A DNA stretch of 6,144 bases from an uncultured Rhizobiaceae group bacterium (GCA_905479965.1 CAJQOR010000475.1:1-6144), one strand, 5' to 3'; shown: positions 1-5,418, counted from the first letter of the stretch. Numbers and translations: made by a program. Notes: generated by a model from the sequence alone, not told the origin.

Positions 1-297
1 CTCACCATATTCAGCGCGAAGGCCCGGCGCACCATTTGATTTCATGCCGAGATCTACTGCGGTTTGATGAAACTCATCCACTTGTTGCGCACTATTAGCT
101 TCAAATGCCAGATGGAGTTTTTGGATAATACCGTCAGCTGGAACAAGGCCAAATTCCCAACTTATTTTGCCAAAGCCAACAGCATCAGCGTCAATATAAA
201 CTTGATCAACGCCTATCGCCGCTAATACAGGCTGATAAATCGCTTTAGAAGCGTCGACATTTGTGACCGGAAGATTGAAATGATCGATAATCGCCAT
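1..297 (-). CDS. VOC (glyoxalase/bleomycin-resistance fold) family protein, partial
   Basis: The 99 N-terminal residues are visible; the C-terminus lies beyond the left edge. The protein starts MAIIDHFNLPVTN and contains KLHLAFEA (residues 60-67) and GAPGLRAEYG (89-98). This arrangement is typical of small VOC-superfamily proteins, in which a first beta strand with a His (here His6) and a second strand with a His (here His62) often supply metal ligands. The substrate cannot be deduced; members include lyases, dioxygenases and resistance proteins. The ATG at 297 is chosen because it is 17 nt after the pncB stop and gives the usual short VOC N-terminus; a GGGAA stretch upstream is a modest ribosome binding site. 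The close spacing suggests co-transcription with pncB. Family assignment is fairly sure, function unknown. Confidence 0.8.
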   Translation of the reverse strand, partial: MAIIDHFNLPVTNVDASKAIYQPVLAAIGVDQVYIDADAVGFGKISWEFGLVPADGIIQKLHLAFEANSAQQVDEFHQTAVDLGMKSNGAPGLRAEYGE

Positions 298-314
298 CTC
301 AGTTCCCACACAAG

Positions 315-1607
315 CTAGACAAATACATCAATTTCTTCTTGTTCGCCCACACCAAAGACGCGTTTATAACGATCCAATTGATCCGGCGGCCCCATCGCCT
401 TGCGCGGATTGTCAGACAATTTAACCGTCGGTCGACCATTTGCAGATGTTGCCTTACACACGAGCGAAAACGGCGCCAGTGCATTATCTTCAACAAGATG
501 TTTGAAATCATTGGTCAGCATTGTGCCCCAACCAAAACTCACCTTGCATCGGTGTGCAAACAAATCATGTAGACGTTTGATCTCTGGCGCATCCAAACCA
601 TCTGAGAAAATCAGCAGTTTCTCTTTTGGATCCTCTCCGCGCTTTTCCCACCATTCCAACGCATATTCGGCCACTTTTTCAGGATTACCGCTATCAATGC
701 GGATACCAGTCCAACTGGTTAGCCAATCCGGTGCATTTTCTAAAAACCCGCGTGTGCCATAGGTATCTGGCAAAATAATCCGCAAATTACCATCATGTTC
801 TGCCTGCCAGTCACTTAAAACCTTGTAAGGTGCTTGCGCAAGTTCTTCATCGCCCTCTGCGAGCGCGGAGTACACCATTGGCAATTCATGGGCGTTTGTG
901 CCGATCGCTTCCAACTCATGACGTTTTGCGATCAGGCAATTGGACGTACCAACAAATTTTTGTCCCAAGCCTTCGCGCATGGCCTGCACACACCAATCCT
1001 GCCACATATGCGAATGGCGGCGACGGGTGCCAAAATCTGCAACGCGCAAATGATCAACCTGGCGTAGCTCTTCGATCTTTTCCCACAAACGTGTCATTGC
1101 GCGTGCGTATAAAACCTGCAATTCAAATTTACCCATACCTTTAAGCACAGCGCGCGAACGCAGCTCCATGATCACCGCAAGTGCTGGGATCTCCCACATC
1201 ATAACCTCAGGCCAAGACCCTTCAAAAGTTAGCTCATATTGATCACCGCGGCGCTCTAAGTGATAGGCAGGCATTTTTAGGTACTCAAACCATTCCATAA
1301 AATCAGAACGGAACATAGAGCGTTTGCCATAAAACATATTACCACGCAGCCACGTGCTCTCCCCGCGCGACAAAGATAGGGTTCTGATATGGTCGAGCTG
1401 CTCGCGCAATTCGCCCTCGTCGATCAAGTTTGCTAGTGGAACGTGCGTTGATCGATTTATCAGATTAAATGTAACATTGGCTTTGGGATGATTGCGAAAC
1501 ACCGTTTGCGCCATCAATAGCTTGTAGAAATCTGTATCAATCAATGACCGGACAATCGGATCAATTTTCCAGTTATGATTATAAACGCGGCTAGCAATAT
1601 CGTGCAT
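315..1607 (-). CDS. pncB: Nicotinate phosphoribosyltransferase (EC 6.3.4.21)
   Basis: This 430-residue cytosolic enzyme joins nicotinate to PRPP, with ATP hydrolysis, to give nicotinate mononucleotide, the first step of the Preiss-Handler NAD salvage route. The length matches the bacterial PncB family. Diagnostic stretches are SLIDTDFYKLLMAQ (21-34), which forms part of the nicotinate site region, DFGTRRRHS (191-199), GTNAHE (236-241), whose His240 corresponds to the family's phosphorylated histidine, then DTYGT (281-285), RIDSGNP (303-309), SDGLD (335-339) and FGWGT (358-362). All expected motifs are intact. The start MHDIASRVYNH aligns with the short N-terminal extension I recall for alphaproteobacterial homologues, although the Shine-Dalgarno match upstream is weak. 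The gene is first in a probable two-gene operon with the VOC gene and is divergent from the PilZ gene. Confidence 0.96.
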   Translation of the reverse strand: MHDIASRVYNHNWKIDPIVRSLIDTDFYKLLMAQTVFRNHPKANVTFNLINRSTHVPLANLIDEGELREQLDHIRTLSLSRGESTWLRGNMFYGKRSMFRSDFMEWFEYLKMPAYHLERRGDQYELTFEGSWPEVMMWEIPALAVIMELRSRAVLKGMGKFELQVLYARAMTRLWEKIEELRQVDHLRVADFGTRRRHSHMWQDWCVQAMREGLGQKFVGTSNCLIAKRHELEAIGTNAHELPMVYSALAEGDEELAQAPYKVLSDWQAEHDGNLRIILPDTYGTRGFLENAPDWLTSWTGIRIDSGNPEKVAEYALEWWEKRGEDPKEKLLIFSDGLDAPEIKRLHDLFAHRCKVSFGWGTMLTNDFKHLVEDNALAPFSLVCKATSANGRPTVKLSDNPRKAMGPPDQLDRYKRVFGVGEQEEIDVFV

Positions 1608-1643
1608 GAAACGATCCGATCTTATAGATAATGTGAGCTGACC

Positions 1644-1672
1644 TTATAGCAAGGGGTGCAATCGATTTGCAA
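1644..1672 (-). promoter_or_regulatory. Candidate sigma70 promoter of pncB
   Basis: On the minus strand TTGCAA (1672-1667) is followed after exactly 17 bases by CTATAA (1649-1644). These resemble alphaproteobacterial housekeeping -35 and -10 elements. Transcription would start near 1637, giving a leader of about 30 nt before the pncB ATG. This is a pattern match only, and the -35 element is imperfect. Confidence 0.45.
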
Positions 1673-1895
1673 ACGCTGTATTCAAGTTTAATTAGGTAGT
1701 GCAGAACGTAACCAGTTGAACCAAAATAACTGATTTCTTAGCGCATAGGCTGAATCATTTTCTTATAAAACCCATTGGCGCTACACTCGTTACAAACAAT
1801 TTGAATTAACTCCAACCATTTTGTTTCATTTTATTTCAATTCAAAAATGTCAGAATTAATGGTGTGACGAATAAATTCGGTCGCTTCTAAATGAC

Positions 1896-1899
1896 GGAG
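1896..1899 (+). promoter_or_regulatory. Shine-Dalgarno that favours the 1909 start of the PilZ gene
   Basis: GGAG lies 9 bases before the ATG at 1909. The alternative in-frame ATG at 1891 has no purine-rich site before it, so 1909 is preferred. Confidence 0.55.
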
Positions 1900-1908
1900 T
1901 TCGCTGTT

Positions 1909-2385
1909 ATGTCTGCAGGTTCGGAAACGGATTGTGATTTTATCGAGCGCGCATATCGAAGGCGCACCTATAAGTCTGCATTGGTTTATAATGATGGATG
2001 CGGAGGCGCACGTCCTTGTATTTTGAAAAATATAAGTGAAACGGGCGCATTGCTACATATTGAAGACATTAACGGATTGCCATCATCATTTAAGGTTGCA
2101 GTTGAACTCGATGATTTCGAAGTCGACGCCAAGTGGATTTGGCGAAAAGATGTGCGGTTGGGTGTTCAGTTTCAAGGGCCATTACAGATCTACCACTCCA
2201 ATCGAAAACAAGTTGTTCTGCCTGTAGATGGTCCGATGCAGACCGACGGTATCGATAAAAATAAGACAAAAATGCAATGGACAGAGCTGAGATATCGCTT
2301 GGCTCAAGAAGCTGCAGAACGCGAAAAACGCGACAAGACTACTCGCTTGGGAAGGCGCGGTGGCGCCGGTTTTGGTAAGCGTTGA
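1909..2385 (+). CDS. PilZ domain protein (putative c-di-GMP effector)
   Basis: This cytosolic protein of 158 residues consists mainly of a single PilZ domain, a fold that often binds cyclic di-GMP and relays it to motility, adhesion or envelope targets. Visible family marks are the arginine cluster RAYRRRTYK (14-22), the NISETG loop (41-46, the D/NxSxxG motif), the KWIWRK strand (75-80) and LGVQF (84-88). In the usual alignment the second arginine of RxxxR is Lys22; R14-x3-R18 could be an alternative match. Lys at this place is common in short alphaproteobacterial PilZ proteins, so binding is possible but unproven. A charged, probably helical stretch (121-142) leads into a basic Gly/Arg-rich tail (about 143-158). 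The start at 1909 rests on the ribosome binding site; an ATG at 1891 would add six residues. Its partner is not evident from the neighbours. Confidence 0.85.
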   Translation: MSAGSETDCDFIERAYRRRTYKSALVYNDGCGGARPCILKNISETGALLHIEDINGLPSSFKVAVELDDFEVDAKWIWRKDVRLGVQFQGPLQIYHSNRKQVVLPVDGPMQTDGIDKNKTKMQWTELRYRLAQEAAEREKRDKTTRLGRRGGAGFGKR

Positions 2386-2419
2386 CGAATAGGGTATTCT
2401 GGTTAAACCTCAAGATGCA

Positions 2420-2866
2420 TTACATCCAGCGGCGAACGCGCTTTTTATAATCGAGATATTCCTCACCAAATAGCTTTTCAAGCGCGGTCTCTTCCACCTC
2501 AATTTGTATTTTATTGATGATAATAACGAATGCAGGTGCAGCAAGGAGCACCAAGAAGGTTCCAAAATATAACCCAGCGCTTAAGATCCAAAGCAGCATA
2601 CCCACATACATAGGATTGCGCGAATACCTATTCAGCCCATCGACAACGAGTGTCGACATTTGATCAAGTTTATTGGGTTGGATCGTCGTTCTATGCCTTA
2701 AATAGCGTAAAACCGTATATATGAGAATAAATAGACCGCAAAGCGCAAAAGCATTTGCCAGCAGGTATTGCTCGGCAAATCGAAACGATAAGAACGGTAA
2801 AAAACGTGCTCCATAATGCATCCCTAAGATTGCTAGGATCATAAAAACGGGTGGTGGGATATGCAT
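2420..2866 (-). CDS. Isoprenylcysteine carboxyl methyltransferase-like membrane protein
   Basis: This 148-residue integral membrane protein has hydrophobic segments near 5-20, 35-54, 88-101 and 103-118. The conserved C-terminal half carries RYSRNPMYVGM (80-90) and an acidic/basic end, EVEETALEKLFGEEYLDY (123-140), finishing in KKRVRRWM. This combination marks the ICMT/PEMT-like phospholipid or isoprenylcysteine methyltransferase superfamily, in which this half forms the S-adenosylmethionine site. Bacterial members rarely have a known substrate, so the reaction is not assigned. The start at 2866 is chosen because an AAAGGTGA site (2878-2871) precedes it. A start at 2959 would add 31 mostly polar residues and overlap the divergent flavoprotein start. 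The gene converges with the PilZ gene; no clear terminator is seen in the 34-nt gap. Confidence 0.85.
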   Translation of the reverse strand: MHIPPPVFMILAILGMHYGARFLPFLSFRFAEQYLLANAFALCGLFILIYTVLRYLRHRTTIQPNKLDQMSTLVVDGLNRYSRNPMYVGMLLWILSAGLYFGTFLVLLAAPAFVIIINKIQIEVEETALEKLFGEEYLDYKKRVRRWM

Positions 2867-2870
2867 ATTT

Positions 2871-2878
2871 TCACCTTT
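2871..2878 (-). promoter_or_regulatory. Shine-Dalgarno deciding the methyltransferase start
   Basis: AAAGGTGA on the minus strand, with its AAGG core 7 bases before the ATG at 2866. It supports the short form of the protein over the 2959 start. Confidence 0.65.
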
Positions 2879-2950
2879 AAGTTCATGGTTATCTGCCCCT
2901 TGTTTAAATCGCGCTTGCATTCCGATCAATAGAGCGCTACCCGCAATCGT

Positions 2951-4126
2951 ATGAAACATTATGATGTTATGATTATAGGCGCTGGCGCAGCTGGCATGAT
3001 GTGCGCAATTGAAGCAGGCAAACGCGGGCGTTCGGTTTTAATCATTGATCACGCCAAGAAAGCGGGTGACAAAATCCGTATTTCGGGTGGTGGCAGGTGT
3101 AATTTCACCAACATAAACACCAAGTTTGATCGGTTTTTATCACAAAATCCACGTTTTTGCATTTCAGCACTCAAGCGCTATAGCCAGCATGATTTTATCA
3201 AATTGGTTGATCAATATGGAATTGCCTATCACGAAAAAACGCTTGGGCAGCTCTTTTGCGATCATTCCGCGCAGGATATTATCTCTATGTTGCGCGATGA
3301 AATGGATAAGGCTGGTGTTGCGCTTAAACTTCAAACATCGGTCAAACGCATCACCCATGATGATACCTATTGGATTACGCTTGATCATGACGAAATCACT
3401 GCGTCATCTTTGGTGATCGCGACGGGTGGCAAATCTATTCCCAAAATGGGCGCAACTGGATTTGGTTATGATATCGCAACCCAGTTTGATATCCCGCTAA
3501 CAGAGATCCGCCCTGCTCTTGTGCCGCTCACATTTTCAGATGATACGCTTGATCGGGTTAAACCTTTATCAGGTGTCAGTGTTGAGAGCTCGGTCAAACA
3601 CAACAAAACAAAGTTTGATGAAGCGTTGCTATTTACCCATCGCGGACTATCCGGCCCCTCGATCCTGCAAATATCAAGCTATTGGCGCGAGGGTGATGAG
3701 ATCACTGTTGATCTCGCGCGGGGGCAAAAAATTACTGAGAAGCTTAAATCATTGCGCGGTGAAGCTGGCAAGCAATCAATCACCAACGTTTTAGCGCGTC
3801 TTATCCCCGCAAAACTGGCGCAAATGATCATAGAGCAAACAGGTTTTAGCGGAAATCTTGCTGATCAATCTAATGCGAAGCTTGAAAAGATCGGGCAACT
3901 CACAAATGCTTGGACCATTAAGCCAGCAGGTTCAGAAGGCTATCGCACCGCAGAAGTCACGCTCGGCGGTGTGGACACCTCAGCGCTTGACGCCAAAACC
4001 ATGGAAGCTAAGAACCAAGAAGGGCTGTATTTCATCGGCGAAGTGGTTGATATGACCGGATGGCTCGGCGGTTATAATTTTCAATGGGCTTGGAGTAGCG
4101 GCTGGGTGTGCGGTCAGGTTTGTTAA
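2951..4126 (+). CDS. HI0933/YhiN (BaiN/RdsA) family FAD-dependent NAD(P) oxidoreductase
   Basis: This 391-residue flavoprotein is full length for its family (about 390-400). It opens with a Rossmann FAD-binding fold, GAGAAG (10-15), with the ribose-binding acidic residue at Asp33. The family signature RISGGGRCNFTN (43-54) follows, then IATGGKSIPKMGATG (156-170), FTHRGLSGPSILQ (228-240), AEVTLGGV (334-341) and the FAD-contacting C-terminus GLYFIGEVVDMTGWLGGYNF (358-377). The physiological substrate of most members is unknown; some gut homologues are linked to bile-acid reduction, which should not be transferred here. There is only a weak ribosome binding site before the ATG, but the N-terminus MKHYDVMIIGAGAAG is as expected. 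The last 12 codons and stop recur 90 bp downstream with different codons. Confidence 0.95.
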   Translation: MKHYDVMIIGAGAAGMMCAIEAGKRGRSVLIIDHAKKAGDKIRISGGGRCNFTNINTKFDRFLSQNPRFCISALKRYSQHDFIKLVDQYGIAYHEKTLGQLFCDHSAQDIISMLRDEMDKAGVALKLQTSVKRITHDDTYWITLDHDEITASSLVIATGGKSIPKMGATGFGYDIATQFDIPLTEIRPALVPLTFSDDTLDRVKPLSGVSVESSVKHNKTKFDEALLFTHRGLSGPSILQISSYWREGDEITVDLARGQKITEKLKSLRGEAGKQSITNVLARLIPAKLAQMIIEQTGFSGNLADQSNAKLEKIGQLTNAWTIKPAGSEGYRTAEVTLGGVDTSALDAKTMEAKNQEGLYFIGEVVDMTGWLGGYNFQWAWSSGWVCGQVC

Positions 4127-4128
4127 AC
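4088..4128 (+). repeat. Direct repeat copy 1: true 3' end of the flavoprotein gene
   Basis: This 41-bp segment encodes AWSSGWVCGQVC, the stop codon and two more bases (TAAAC). It matches 4178-4218 at 34 of 41 positions, including 28 of the last 29. Every difference is synonymous. Confidence 0.9.
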
Positions 4129-4150
4129 GCCCATTGTCATTAAGTTTGCA

Positions 4151-4168
4151 AGTTTTGCAGGCAAAACT
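4151..4168. repeat. Perfect short inverted repeat between the two gene-end copies
   Basis: AGTTTTGC and GCAAAACT are perfect 8-base arms separated by two bases (AG). As RNA it would form a 7-bp stem with a CAGG loop. No T-run follows on either strand, so it is not a standard terminator. It may be a site left by the event that duplicated the gene end, or a protein-binding site. Confidence 0.5.
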
Positions 4169-4177
4169 CTGCGGGCG

Positions 4178-4218
4178 GCGTGGTCTTCGGGCTGGGTGTG
4201 CGGTCAGGTTTGCTAAAC
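4178..4218 (+). repeat. Direct repeat copy 2: displaced duplicate of the flavoprotein gene end
   Basis: Exactly 90 bp after copy 1, this segment again encodes AWSSGWVCGQVC and TAA. It uses GCG, TCT, TCG and TGC where copy 1 uses GCT, AGT, AGC and TGT. The serine codon exchanges each need two or three base changes, so the copies are not a fresh tandem duplication. Upstream of GCG no further flavoprotein similarity can be read; the next residues back are KTLRA rather than GYNFQW. The promoter of the brnTA locus starts 3 bases after the repeat. It is best read as a scar of recombination with, or insertion into, a homologous gene. Confidence 0.88.
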
Positions 4219-4221
4219 AAC

Positions 4222-4250
4222 TTGATTTTTGTAATTACATTTTGTATATA
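4222..4250 (+). promoter_or_regulatory. Predicted sigma70 promoter of the brnTA locus
   Basis: TTGATT (4222-4227) and TATATA (4245-4250) are separated by exactly 17 bases, a good match to the housekeeping consensus. Transcription would begin near 4257. The -10 box lies inside a perfect palindrome, as expected for a self-repressed toxin-antitoxin promoter. Confidence 0.65.
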
Positions 4251-4254
4251 CAAA
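4228..4254. promoter_or_regulatory. Tandem palindromic operator, probable BrnA binding sites
   Basis: Two related palindromes lie side by side. The first, TTTGTAATTACA (4228-4239), has the symmetric core TGTAATTACA. The second, TTTGTATATACAAA (4241-4254), is perfectly symmetric. Their TTTGTA and TACA half-sites repeat at 13-bp spacing. They cover the spacer and -10 box of the promoter. BrnA is known as a ribbon-helix-helix autorepressor, and proteins of this fold commonly bind paired sites, so assignment to BrnA is a reasonable inference not tested here. Confidence 0.55.
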
Positions 4255-4344
4255 TAACGTTGCGGCGGCGGCGAGCTGGAGGGGTTACCAAGACCAGCGC
4301 AATCTATAAACTTTGAAACGAGTTTGCTCGATAACGAAGCCGCT

Positions 4345-4631
4345 TTGCAATTCGAATGGAATGAAGATAAACGCCGCGAAATATACGAACAACACGGCAT
4401 AGACATATTAGAAGCGGCACTGATTTTCGAAATCAAGTACTAACTAAACAAGACAACCGTCACGACTATGGTGAGCAGAGATTAATCTCATTGGGAATGA
4501 TTGATGGTGAGGCTTTTATCGTCGTTCACACAGAGCGCGATGGTGTTACCCGCCTCATTACGGTGTGGAAAGGTGGAAAACGTGAGCGAGAAACCTACAA
4601 ACAATTTATTGAAAACGGCTTCACTGGATGA
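4345..4631 (+). pseudogene. brnT: BrnT-family RelE-like toxin, frameshifted and without ATG start
   Basis: Two reading frames together give a 95-residue BrnT protein, the normal family length. Frame one (4345-4431) reads LQFEWNEDKRREIYEQHG and on to EAALIFE. The rest is in the -1 frame (4431-4628), beginning NQVLTKQDNRHDYGEQR and continuing through LISLG, VVHTERDGV, LITVWKGG and KRERETYKQF. In frame one a stop is met at 4441. One extra A in the GAAATC run near 4429-4432 would restore the frame as E-N-Q, so a single-base deletion is the simplest explanation. The natural start seems to be TTG at 4345, where homologues usually have ATG before QFEW; no ATG or GTG precedes it in frame. BrnT toxins are RelE-fold ribonucleases that inhibit translation. 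A sequencing error or a functional recoding event is possible but less likely than decay. Confidence 0.8.
4569..4576 (+). promoter_or_regulatory. Shine-Dalgarno for the GTG start of brnA
   Basis: AAAGGTGG inside the brnT coding region, with AAAGG ending 8 bases before GTG at 4582. It supports the overlapping GTG start over the ATG at 4642. Confidence 0.6.
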
Positions 4632-4872
4632 CATTCGCAAAATGAAAAATGCGGGCAATCTCAAGCCTGCCAAGAGAGCGACTTTAGCACCTGAGGAATT
4701 GCCAAAAGAGTTTTGGGATGACGCAGAGATTGTTGAACCTAAAACCAAAACGGCTGTTAGCTTGCGTGTTGATGCCGATGTGCTTGAATATTTCAAAAGC
4801 CAAGGCAAAGGCCACCTCACCCGGATGAATGCGGTTCTGCGCTCTTATGTCAAAGCGCAACGCTCAAGATAG
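4582..4872 (+). CDS. brnA: BrnA-family antitoxin (ribbon-helix-helix)
   Basis: This 96-residue protein should bind and neutralise BrnT and repress the operon. The C-terminal part AVSLRVDADVLEYFKSQ (58-74), then GKGHLTRMNAVLRSYV (75-90), is the characteristic BrnA/DUF4415 ribbon-helix-helix region: a beta strand for operator contact followed by two helices. The N-terminal part holds SLDDIRKMKNAGNL (14-27), a leader seen in longer BrnA proteins, and an acidic linker LPKEFWDDAEIVEP (40-53) suited to toxin contact. The GTG at 4582 is chosen because of its good ribosome binding site and because SLDDIRKMK would be lost or cut by the ATG at 4642. With this start the gene overlaps brnT by 50 bases, compatible with translational coupling. 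The frame is open and intact, unlike its toxin partner. Confidence 0.85.
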   Translation: MSEKPTNNLLKTASLDDIRKMKNAGNLKPAKRATLAPEELPKEFWDDAEIVEPKTKTAVSLRVDADVLEYFKSQGKGHLTRMNAVLRSYVKAQRSR

Positions 4873-4916
4873 GTTACTTGACTATTTTTTGGGGCTCATT
4901 TGACCTTACCTTGCGA

Positions 4917-4932
4917 CTCTGATTGATCAGAG
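4917..4932. promoter_or_regulatory. Perfect inverted repeat upstream of the membrane protein gene
   Basis: CTCTGAT and ATCAGAG, perfect 7-base arms separated by TG. The repeat lies 21 bases before the ATG at 4954, between a possible -35 (TTGCGA, 4911-4916) and a weak -10 (CTGAAT, 4934-4939). It may be an operator; as RNA it would give a small hairpin just before the ribosome binding site. No regulator can be named. Confidence 0.45.
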
Positions 4933-4953
4933 GCTGAATAAGAGAGGTCAAAC

Positions 4954-5361
4954 ATGCTGTTCCCGGGGGATATATTTCTCAAAATATTTGAATTTGTTTG
5001 CTATGTTGCGCTTGTGGTTTTGTTAGCAGCTGGGCTTGGTTTTGGCTTATTGTACTTTTTAGGTGAATGCCAAAACTATCTGGCGGAAGCCTCAGCGTGT
5101 TCATCTGGGTTTTATTCAAAAATTGCAGAATTCAGTTACACGGTCATATTAGGCACCTTGTTTACTTTCTTCCCGCTTATTTTAGCATTAGGTGGTGTTT
5201 TCTGGATATTGCGGAACATTCATCACAAGAAAACCATGCAATTACGCGCCGAAGGTCGGGATAATGAGGTCATCAAACTGCGCGTTTTCTTAGCAAGATT
5301 TCTCACTTTATTCGGACTTTTTGTGCTTGCTATTTGGCTGCTTGTGAAATTGTTTACGTAA
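4954..5361 (+). CDS. Small three-helix inner membrane protein, unknown function
   Basis: The 135-residue protein is not recognised as a member of a named family. Three membrane helices are evident, near 13-36, 62-86 and 111-132. The loop between the first two contains Cys39 and Cys49 with acidic and serine residues. The loop between helices two and three (87-110) is rich in His, Lys and Arg. By the positive-inside rule the N-terminus is cytoplasmic, the cysteine loop periplasmic (a disulfide is possible), the basic loop cytoplasmic and the C-terminus periplasmic. The start is well supported by GAGAGG (4942-4947) six bases before ATG. The gene is 81 bases after brnA and could be read from the same transcript, but an inverted repeat and possible promoter in the gap suggest its own control. 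It converges on the secreted-protein gene. Confidence 0.75.
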   Translation: MLFPGDIFLKIFEFVCYVALVVLLAAGLGFGLLYFLGECQNYLAEASACSSGFYSKIAEFSYTVILGTLFTFFPLILALGGVFWILRNIHHKKTMQLRAEGRDNEVIKLRVFLARFLTLFGLFVLAIWLLVKLFT

Positions 5362-5392
5362 AAAACCAGCACCTAAGGGGAAAGATGCTGGT
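5360..5392 (-). terminator. Intrinsic terminator of the secreted-protein gene
   Basis: On the minus strand a 7-bp stem, ACCAGCA (5392-5386) paired with TGCTGGT (5371-5365), with a 14-base loop, runs into six T residues (5365-5360). It begins 26 bases after the stop at 5419. Its T-tract overlaps the stop codon of the convergent membrane-protein gene. On the plus strand no T-run follows, so it acts mainly in one direction. Confidence 0.8.
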
Positions 5393-5418
5393 GTGACTGA
5401 AGGATTTGTTGGATCTGC

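Larger units (their letters stand above)
1608..1908. other. Divergent intergenic region between pncB and the PilZ gene
   Basis: About 300 bases without a supported gene. Apart from the pncB promoter candidate at its left end, it is AT-rich towards the right, with TTTCA repeats around 1825-1838. I found no convincing -35/-10 pair for the PilZ gene, no CtrA-type TTAA-N7-TTAA site, no GGAAC-type EcfG site and no strong hairpin. A 7-base inverted repeat (TTGAATT 1801-1807, AATTCAA 1838-1844) has a 30-base gap and is probably chance in AT-rich sequence. Confidence 0.5.

Noticed and set aside
315..1607. Plus-strand reading frames across pncB
   Set aside because: They are opposite-strand frames of a well-conserved gene and encode Cys/Arg-rich peptides with no family features.
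2386..2419. Terminator between the PilZ and methyltransferase genes
   Set aside because: GAATA-GGG-TATTC and GGTT-A-AACC are very short and no T-run follows on either strand.
2867..2959. N-terminal extension of the methyltransferase-like protein to an ATG at 2959
   Set aside because: It would overlap the divergent flavoprotein start by nine bases and add an atypical polar leader, whereas the 2866 start has a good ribosome binding site.
4262..4273. GCG trinucleotide repeat as a phase-variable tract
   Set aside because: Only four units, not in a gene whose frame would change, and multiples of three would not switch a frame.
4134..4316. A 60-codon plus-strand reading frame between the flavoprotein and brnT
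   Set aside because: It crosses the second gene-end copy in the wrong frame and the brnTA promoter and operator, lacks a ribosome binding site and resembles nothing known.
4423..4435. Programmed -1 frameshifting in brnT
   Set aside because: No X-XXY-YYZ slippery heptamer is present; the sequence around the shift is TTTTCGAAATC. I saw no stable hairpin at the right distance. Deletion of one A explains it more simply.
4501..4581. Longer brnA starting from an ATG at 4501
   Set aside because: The added residues are the out-of-frame reading of the conserved BrnT region and have no similarity to BrnA proteins; the GTG at 4582 has the better ribosome binding site.
4864..4890. Terminator after brnA
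   Set aside because: The stem TCAAG/CTTGA is only five AT-rich pairs with an eight-base loop before the T-run, too weak to call.
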